46,573 nucleotides of DNA from an uncultured Roseburia sp. (GTDB lineage Bacteria; Bacillota; Clostridia; Lachnospirales; Lachnospiraceae). A program made the position numbers and the translations under genes. The notes under the pieces are model-generated. The model was not told where the DNA came from. It saw only the letters and a list, made by a program, of their open reading frames with translations, and did no database searches. The stretch spans positions 1 to 46,573 of the forward strand of contig CAKQXQ010000018.1 in NCBI GenBank assembly GCA_934292805.1, given 5' to 3'. Positions within the stretch are counted from its first letter, which is position 1, and every line of letters begins with the position of its first letter. Below are positions 41,847-46,573 of this stretch, one piece after another.

Positions 41847-41897
41847 TAAAAACTACTTTTTTACAGTGGTAAAATCTTAATTGTCTCTTAAATAATA

Positions 41898-41932
41898 CAA
41901 AGAAGGAACCTCTTTGTCTGGTTCCTTCTTTG
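41898..41932 (-). terminator. Perfect 13-bp hairpin after the coiled-coil gene
   Basis: CAAAGAAGGAACC pairs without mismatch with GGTTCCTTCTTTG around a 9-base loop, 28 bp after the stop codon. The T tract on the minus strand is partly in the stem and interrupted. Confidence 0.7.
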
Positions 41933-41960
41933 CAAAAGCCTCTTTGGGTTTTAAAATGTT

Positions 41961-42734
41961 TTATTTTTTAAATTTGTCAAAAAAAGATTTCTTCTCCGGC
42001 TGCTTAATATCCGGCACTTCCGTTTTTTCACCATTTTCTTTCCACTTAAAGTATTCTGAATCAAGATTCACATTTATCTCCGGAGCCGCCTTATCTGTCT
42101 TCTCTTCAGGCACAGGTTCGGTTTCCTCTTCAAGGCTTAGTCCATGTTGTTCAAAATAATCCTTATTCACCTTTATTTCCGGTTTTGCTGAAGCATAATG
42201 TGAAACGCTTTCCAGCCCGTCTTCTTTCCATTTCTTCTCTTTTGCGATCTTCTTATTGCGTTCTTCAATGATGCTCATATACTTGTCTGTGTCTTTCAGA
42301 CCCTGCAGATGACCCTTTAGCTCTGACTTATCCTGTATTACATACTTCCGTTCCTTTTCAAGCTGTTCTTCCATCTGCGTAAACGCTTTCTGCACAGATT
42401 CGTTCGTTTCCTGCATGATATCAAGTACACGCTTTAACGCTTCATCTGTATACAAAACAGAGGCTGCATAAACATCTTCTGCCTTCTTCTTCGCATCCGT
42501 GATAATTTCCTCGCCGACTTTTTTATGTTCGCGTTCTGCTTTCTCACGATTTTCTTCGTTGAGTTCGTACTCTTCCATCATTTCAGACATACAGGCTGCG
42601 ATCTGCTTCAACAGATCTACCATCTTTTTCTTGTCTACAATGATTTTGTCTGACTTATCGTCGTAAGGTTCACTTTTTGATACAAGAACATGCAATTCCC
42701 TTAATACTTTTTCTGTTTTGTCCTGTGCGCTCAT
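41961..42734 (-). CDS. Coiled-coil protein of unknown function
   Basis: 257 residues, highly charged, mostly helical (NREKAEREHKKVGEEIITDA; ESVQKAFTQMEEQLEKERK), acidic toward the C-terminus and ending in a basic SFFDKFKK. No signal peptide or membrane helix. The middle resembles DivIVA- or ATP synthase b-type coils, which may be no more than coiled-coil likeness. It lies 30 bp after the 5'-nucleotidase gene and probably shares its transcript. Confidence 0.65.
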   Translation of the reverse strand: MSAQDKTEKVLRELHVLVSKSEPYDDKSDKIIVDKKKMVDLLKQIAACMSEMMEEYELNEENREKAEREHKKVGEEIITDAKKKAEDVYAASVLYTDEALKRVLDIMQETNESVQKAFTQMEEQLEKERKYVIQDKSELKGHLQGLKDTDKYMSIIEERNKKIAKEKKWKEDGLESVSHYASAKPEIKVNKDYFEQHGLSLEEETEPVPEEKTDKAAPEINVNLDSEYFKWKENGEKTEVPDIKQPEKKSFFDKFKK

Positions 42735-42764
42735 CTGCTTCTCCCTGCCAATTCCGCCTGCTTT

Positions 42765-44720
42765 TTATTTTTTTCTTCTGGATCTCACTTTTTTCACGAT
42801 TTTCTTAATTAATACTATAATGAAAATCACAAGTAAAATCAATACTGCGATCACACCGACAATGATCGCTGTAAATTTATTCGGATTTTTTACAAGGTCA
42901 ACGATATTCCTGCTGTCATCTACCTGTTTTCTGTAATGTGTAGTGCTGTAATATTCCGGCACATTTGCAATTCCATCTCCATCTGTATCTTCAAAGGATT
43001 CCATATATCTGGCAATTGCATCCCATGCCTTTAATTCTTTGCCATTCTCTGTGACGATGACATCTTCAAAATCTTCAATCGGTGTACCGTCAGCATACTT
43101 CGGAACAAGAGATAACAGGCCATAGGACATGTCTGTTACCGCACTTAACATCTGTCCGCTGTAAAGGTCTGCAACCACGCGGTATAATTTATCATCCTCA
43201 AGCTCAATTCTCTGTGTACCATCGTCCAGATAGACATCTGTCACCTTATTTAAAATCATTCTGTGCGGATTATATGTAAAATTGAGTCCGCTGTTGTAAA
43301 GTCTTGCAGTTGTCATGAAATCAGAAACAGATGCATCGATCTCTGCAGCTGTCTTTAATTCCTTTCCTGTCAGATAAACACTGATCAGAGGATACCCCGG
43401 CACACCATCTGCTCCGATACCCAGTGAAAAAGAATTAAATACCTGTTCCACTGTAATGTCACCTTTGGCATAAGTATCACGAACCGTGCCACTTGGGACG
43501 ACTGCGACATCTACCGGTATTCCGTCAAAATCAGCTGCATTTTCTACTGCATACACATATGCGTCGGACATGAGGTCTCCAAGATTATGCTCTGTATGAA
43601 TGTTCTCAAGATCTTTCTGTGTTGAAAATGCAATATCATTCTCTGCAAGAACAAGATCTTTTGTATAACCGAATCCGGCCAGATAATCAGTATCTACCGT
43701 ATCCATAAAACCATCAATCGTCTTCTGTGTTTCTTCATCCGGTGCAATGTCTGTTGTAATAGGGATCAGCCCATAGGATGCCAGCTCCCATCTTCCATTC
43801 TCTTTCTGTGTCAGGGACATCTCACCAAGATTCTTGCCATACTCTCCGCATGACACAATGTAAGTATCTCCGTGAACGATCGGCTGCTCCAATGCCGTAT
43901 GTGTATGACCGCTTAAGATCAGGTCAAGCTCCGGTACTCCTTTTGCAAGAAGTTCATCCTCGGATTTGCTCTCATCGTCCCACGTTCCACTGTGGGAAAC
44001 ACAGACGATCATATCTACATCTTCTTTTTCTTTGATCTCTTTTACTGTTTCCTTAACTGCCTCTACCGGATCCCTGAACTGTAATTCACATGTCGGTGCA
44101 CAGGCAAGTGCATCTTTTCCGAAAACACCTACCACAGCGATGTCTGTGTCATCCTTCTCCAACACCACATAATCACTGACTCCATAGTTGTCAAATGCAT
44201 CCCTGATCAGCTGCTGCCCTTCTGTAAGCCCTGCTGCTTCCATCGATTCCCAGTCAACATTGCAGACTACCATTGCCGGTAATGTATCTTTGGATTCTAC
44301 TGCACTGTTTAACATATTCGCAAGTCCCTTGGAGCGATAATCAAATTCATGATTTCCAAATGTTGTCACATCACATCCGAGATAGCCAAGCATACGGAGT
44401 TCTGCTGCCTGTGTCTCATAAACAGTCTGGATCAGCGTTCCCATGGAAAAATCTCCGCCATCGATCACTAACGTCTCCGGATTCTTCGCTTTCTGTTCCT
44501 TGATCAGGGTGTTGATCCTTGCAAATCCACCGACTTCCTTCTCTTCCTCATCAATGATCGTAGTAAATGAGTTCAGGTGTGAATGCGTATCATGTGTGAA
44601 AATAATATCCACTTCTTTTGCAGATTCCGCTGTCTCTCCATACACCATTTGAGTGCTGCCCAAAGACGACAGCAGCAACATGCCTGCAAGTACAGGCGCA
44701 ATGATCCATTTTCTTTTCAT
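42765..44720 (-). CDS. Cell-surface 5'-nucleotidase / metallophosphatase (UshA-like)
   Basis: 651 residues from the ATG at 44720, which has AGGAG seven bases upstream; the open frame reaches 44822 with no SD. Signal peptide (KRKWIIAPVLAGMLLLSSLG), metallophosphatase domain (FTHDTHSHLN, VIDGGDFSMG, TTFGNHEFDYR, SGHTHTALEQP), and a C-terminal nucleotidase domain. Near the end is an EF-hand-like DTDGDGIANVPEY, then a C-terminal membrane helix and a Lys/Arg tail. It likely removes phosphate from nucleotides outside the cell, supplying nucleosides and phosphate. Confidence 0.92.
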   Translation of the reverse strand: MKRKWIIAPVLAGMLLLSSLGSTQMVYGETAESAKEVDIIFTHDTHSHLNSFTTIIDEEEKEVGGFARINTLIKEQKAKNPETLVIDGGDFSMGTLIQTVYETQAAELRMLGYLGCDVTTFGNHEFDYRSKGLANMLNSAVESKDTLPAMVVCNVDWESMEAAGLTEGQQLIRDAFDNYGVSDYVVLEKDDTDIAVVGVFGKDALACAPTCELQFRDPVEAVKETVKEIKEKEDVDMIVCVSHSGTWDDESKSEDELLAKGVPELDLILSGHTHTALEQPIVHGDTYIVSCGEYGKNLGEMSLTQKENGRWELASYGLIPITTDIAPDEETQKTIDGFMDTVDTDYLAGFGYTKDLVLAENDIAFSTQKDLENIHTEHNLGDLMSDAYVYAVENAADFDGIPVDVAVVPSGTVRDTYAKGDITVEQVFNSFSLGIGADGVPGYPLISVYLTGKELKTAAEIDASVSDFMTTARLYNSGLNFTYNPHRMILNKVTDVYLDDGTQRIELEDDKLYRVVADLYSGQMLSAVTDMSYGLLSLVPKYADGTPIEDFEDVIVTENGKELKAWDAIARYMESFEDTDGDGIANVPEYYSTTHYRKQVDDSRNIVDLVKNPNKFTAIIVGVIAVLILLVIFIIVLIKKIVKKVRSRRKK

Positions 44721-44790
44721 TTTGCTTCTCCTTTGCCATACCCAGAAAAATATATCTGTCTCCCATCGCCTTATATTTTTCATTTGTTTT

Positions 44791-44841
44791 TTAAAAAGAA
44801 AAAGGCAAAACCACTTTTTCATGCTCTGCAGTTTTGCTTTT
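44791..44841 (-). terminator. Attenuator-like hairpin in the 5'-nucleotidase leader
   Basis: On the minus strand GCAAAAC (44831-44837) pairs with GTTTTGC (44805-44811), extended by A/T pairs, and is followed by a T-rich run. It lies between the promoter and the ATG, so read-through is needed for expression. The whole 44721-45299 gap holds only RNA signals and one repeat. Confidence 0.5.
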
Positions 44842-44851
44842 CGTATCTTAT

Positions 44852-44880
44852 ATTTTACTCAATTTTTACATTAATGTAAA
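44852..44880 (-). promoter_or_regulatory. Sigma-A promoter of the 5'-nucleotidase gene
   Basis: Minus strand TTTACA, 17 bp, TAAAAT, about 130 bp before the ATG. Confidence 0.55.
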
Positions 44881-44899
44881 GAACGTCCTACATTTACAT

Positions 44900-44924
44900 A
44901 AAAAGAATCCCGCCCGCGGGATTC
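44900..44924 (-). terminator. Intrinsic terminator upstream of the 5'-nucleotidase promoter
   Basis: A perfect 9-bp GC-rich stem (GAATCCCGC/GCGGGATTC, two-base loop) followed by five T on the minus strand. It isolates the 5'-nucleotidase promoter from transcripts coming from the right. It may also be the first helix of the repeat that follows. Confidence 0.65.
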
Positions 44925-44930
44925 TCCGCC

Positions 44931-44994
44931 TGCGGCGGGTCGCAATATGCGACATGTTTCTTATCCGCCGCAGTGCGATCCTCACGGAGTGTTT
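44931..44994 (+). repeat. Structured intergenic repeat, copy A
   Basis: Helix 1 is TGCGGCGG (44931-44938) with CCGCCGCA (44965-44972). It encloses hairpin GTCGCA/TGCGAC (44939-44953), an ACATGTTTC strand, and is followed by a tail with GATCCTCACGGAGTGTTT. Copy B at 46208-46299 keeps the layout with different helix bases. Strand assigned only by convention. Confidence 0.55.
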
Positions 44995-45033
44995 TTGATG
45001 TAATGGAAACGAAGTTTCCTATTACATCAAAAA
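44992..45033. repeat. Long imperfect inverted repeat
   Basis: A 19-base arm (44992-45010) pairs with 45014-45033 with one bulged T and a GAA loop. It lies between copy A of the repeat and a terminator. It has no T tail on either strand, so it is not itself a clear terminator; it may be an RNA-stabilising hairpin or a processing site. Confidence 0.65.
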
Positions 45034-45058
45034 AAGAACCCCGGAATTTCCGGGGTTC
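45029..45058 (-). terminator. Intrinsic terminator of the putative small RNA
   Basis: GAACCCCGG... pairs with ...CCGGGGTTC (45036-45058), followed by seven T on the minus strand. No protein gene on that strand ends here, so it must serve a non-coding transcript. Confidence 0.8.
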
Positions 45059-45177
45059 AAAAATATGAAAAATATGTCCTTCCAGTCAGCGATCGGCTTT
45101 ATATGTGCTCTTCCCTTCACTTATATCGCCAGATAAGCTATCCTGCTCGAAATACGATAACTGTCCTCTCTTTCGAT
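45029..45177 (-). ncRNA. Putative small RNA (~150 nt) of unknown family
   Basis: The region from an extended -10 promoter (45184-45212) to a strong terminator has no credible coding frame. The predicted transcript folds: CAGT with ACTG as outer pairs, and GCGAT/ATCGC enclosing TATA-A-GTG/CAC-A-TATA (about 45084-45129). It does not match SRP RNA, tmRNA or RNase P as I know them. It may be independent or a terminated leader pointing at the 5'-nucleotidase gene. Confidence 0.5.
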
Positions 45178-45183
45178 GATGTT

Positions 45184-45212
45184 ATTATAGCACCTGTTAT
45201 CAATAATGAAAA
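45184..45212 (-). promoter_or_regulatory. Extended -10 promoter of the putative small RNA
   Basis: Minus strand TGC-TATAAT with a weak -35 (TTTTCA) at 17 bp. It lies back to back with the promoter of the lysR-type gene, only ~15 bp away, so one regulator could affect both. Confidence 0.6.
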
Positions 45213-45226
45213 ATTATATAAATTTA

Positions 45227-45255
45227 TTGATATATAAAAATAATTTATGTATAAT
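45227..45255 (+). promoter_or_regulatory. Sigma-A promoter of the lysR-type gene
   Basis: TTGATA, 17 bp, TATAAT in a very A/T-rich stretch, 45 bp before the ATG. Confidence 0.75.
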
Positions 45256-45299
45256 TATGATATCTTTTATATTAATCATTATTTCCCGGAGGATATTGA

Positions 45300-46202
45300 A
45301 TGCTTGACTTTCGTATCGATACTTTTTTAACTGTATGCAGAACAATGAATTTTACCGCTGCCGCCAGAGAACTTCATATTACACAGCCTGCAGTTTCTCA
45401 ACACATCCATTATCTCGAAACACAGTACAATACCTCGCTTTTTGAGTATCACAACAAGCAGCTTTCCCTGACACCGTCCGGCGAAATCTTAAAGCGACGT
45501 CTTACTGCCCTGAAAAATGATGAAAAGATCATCCAGCTAGAGATCAACAGTCTCTCCCATGATGTGGAATCTCTTTCCATTGGCGTTACCATGACAATTG
45601 GTGAATATGTGATCGTAGATAAGCTTGCTTCCTTTTTGCTTAACCATCCTAATATTAATATTCATCTGCATTACGGCAATACCGCTTTATTGCTTGAATT
45701 ATTGGACGAGGGTGAAATTGACATGGCGATCATAGAGGGAAATTATCCGAAAGAAAATTATGGTCACAGAAAATACAGCACAGAAGATTATATTGCTGTC
45801 TGTTGTGCTTCCCATCAGTTTCTCTCCGGCACGCCTTCTACCGTCAGTGATCTGATCGGTGAACGTCTGATCGTAAGAAAATCCGGATCCGGAACACGAA
45901 ATATTCTGGAAGAGAACCTGCTCGCCCGGGGACTTCGCATTTCCGATTTTACCCACTATATTGAAGTGGAAAATATGCATACGATCATCAGCTTTCTGAA
46001 AAAAGACTGCGGCATTTCTTTCATGTACAAAGTTGCCGTCATCGAAGAATTAAACTCTGGAATCCTGAAAGAGATCCGTCTGACAGATTTTAAAATGAAG
46101 CACGATTTTGATTTCGTCTGGGGAAAGAACAGTATCTATACTGACAAATATATTGCACTCTGTGACGAGCTGTCCGGAAGTCCTACAGTATTGCAGGATT
46201 AA
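45300..46202 (+). CDS. LysR-family transcriptional regulator
   Basis: 300 residues. The N-terminal winged HTH reads MNFTAAARELHITQPAVSQHI; the rest is a two-lobed substrate-binding domain (VESLSIGVTMTIGEYV; VRKSGSGTRNILEE). GGAGG precedes the ATG by seven bases. The effector is unknown. Members usually control a divergent neighbour; here the divergent unit is the putative small RNA rather than an enzyme gene. Flanked by both copies of the structured repeat. Confidence 0.92.
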   Translation: MLDFRIDTFLTVCRTMNFTAAARELHITQPAVSQHIHYLETQYNTSLFEYHNKQLSLTPSGEILKRRLTALKNDEKIIQLEINSLSHDVESLSIGVTMTIGEYVIVDKLASFLLNHPNINIHLHYGNTALLLELLDEGEIDMAIIEGNYPKENYGHRKYSTEDYIAVCCASHQFLSGTPSTVSDLIGERLIVRKSGSGTRNILEENLLARGLRISDFTHYIEVENMHTIISFLKKDCGISFMYKVAVIEELNSGILKEIRLTDFKMKHDFDFVWGKNSIYTDKYIALCDELSGSPTVLQD

Positions 46203-46207
46203 AATTC

Positions 46208-46299
46208 AAGTCGAACTTCCGTGAGACTTGGCACGTGATTCCGGTCAGCGAAGCTGACATATTCCATGCAGAATCACTGTGCATCCTCGCGGAGCGTTT
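46208..46299 (+). repeat. Structured intergenic repeat, copy B
   Basis: An upstream hairpin (CAAGTC/GACTTG, 46208-46231), helix 1 CACGTGATTC (46232-46241) with GAATCAC-T-GTG (46271-46281), inner hairpin GTCAGC/GCTGAC (46244-46258), then ACATATTCC and the tail CATCCTCGCGGAGCGTTT. Directly follows the lysR-type stop, so in plus-strand RNA it would be its 3' UTR. Confidence 0.55.
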
Positions 46300-46316
46300 A
46301 TCTCTGAGTCTTTCCG

Positions 46317-46469
46317 TTAATCTTCCAAACTCGTCTGAATATCTTGAATTTCTTTTAAATACTCTTTCTCAAGCTTCTCATATTCTTCATTCCGAAGCAG
46401 TTCTAATTTTCTTTCCAGTTCTGTTAAGTGCTTTCTTAATTCATATTTGAATTGTACATCTGTTGGCAT
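46317..46469 (-). CDS. Small coiled-coil protein (50 aa) of unknown function
   Basis: ATG at 46469, stop at 46317, GAGGA four bases upstream. The 50-residue product begins MPTDVQFKYELRKHLTELE and continues as one charged helix with heptad-like Leu spacing, ending in TSLED. A TATAAT lies ~35 bp upstream (46503-46508, minus strand) without a good -35 box. No family recognised; short but with a clean ribosome site. Confidence 0.6.
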   Translation of the reverse strand: MPTDVQFKYELRKHLTELERKLELLRNEEYEKLEKEYLKEIQDIQTSLED

Positions 46470-46573
46470 ATATTCCTCATTCACTTTCCATCACCGCCTC
46501 GTATTATAAAGTAGTAGTGTTTATAGACCCTCTCCAAGGTCTGTATGCTATACTATTGGAGATACTGTGGATT

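Noticed and set aside
44900..45058. CRISPR-like or insertion-sequence end because of many hairpins
   Set aside because: The hairpins differ from each other, there are no regular spacers, and no transposase or cas gene is nearby.
45029..45177. 6S or SRP RNA as identity of the small RNA
   Set aside because: The conserved SRP loop is absent and I could not fit the long 6S hairpin with its central bubble; left unnamed.

Overview
The window reads as a chromosomal segment of a low-to-moderate GC Gram-positive anaerobe of the class Clostridia, most likely family Lachnospiraceae. The evidence is gene content: Firmicutes-type MecA, type III pantothenate kinase, a DUF6145-like protein, a solitary murG, a DUF5702/Flp1-type Tad pilus locus, GH18 and CwlD-like wall enzymes, and consensus sigma-A promoters with strong Shine-Dalgarno (SD) sites. 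Genus cannot be fixed from sequence alone. I see no rRNA, tRNA, CRISPR array, transposase or phage gene.

Left part, 1-6156 (minus strand): a compact housekeeping run argF > birA > DUF6145-like gene > coaX > dusB > unknown gene > greA > lysS, with lysS running off the left edge. 6212-9113: an SPFH/paraslipin gene, a secreted SH3/SleB-type wall hydrolase with a perfect consensus promoter, and a small membrane coiled-coil protein. 9337-12734: murG, a HIT hydrolase, a sensor-less histidine kinase and a rhomboid protease.

Centre, 12813-26899: a Tad (Flp) type IVc pilus locus in two divergent arms. The minus arm, from one strong promoter at 21946-21974, carries prepilin peptidase, TadZ-like, TadA, TadB, TadC-like, Flp1 pilin, a TadG/DUF5702-like protein, a TadE-like protein with C-terminal Cys modules, a second prepilin peptidase, a small TadE and an FHA protein. 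The plus arm carries a Ser/Thr kinase fused to a TadZ-like domain, a second TadZ-like protein, a CpaB/SAF protein and a small unknown protein. DUF2508, DUF1858 and mecA genes lie between the arms. A kinase in one arm and a phosphothreonine-reading FHA protein in the other suggest phospho-controlled pilus assembly. At least three, probably five, genes here have good SD sites but only ATA, ATT or ATC at the right distance.

Right part: a GH18/SH3 protein and a CwlD-like amidase (27191-29777), separated by a hairpin that hides the amidase SD; a glgB-TPR/AAA ATPase pair and an AI-2E-family permease (29750-35772); an aconitase-family hydratase (35919-38210); a response regulator-histidine kinase-HAD phosphatase operon (38372-41801); a coiled-coil protein and a wall-anchored 5'-nucleotidase (41961-44720). 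The stretch 44721-45299 has no protein gene but is dense in RNA signals: an attenuator-like hairpin, promoters, terminators, a putative small RNA and one copy of a structured repeat. The second copy lies beyond the following lysR-type gene. A 50-residue coiled-coil gene closes the window.
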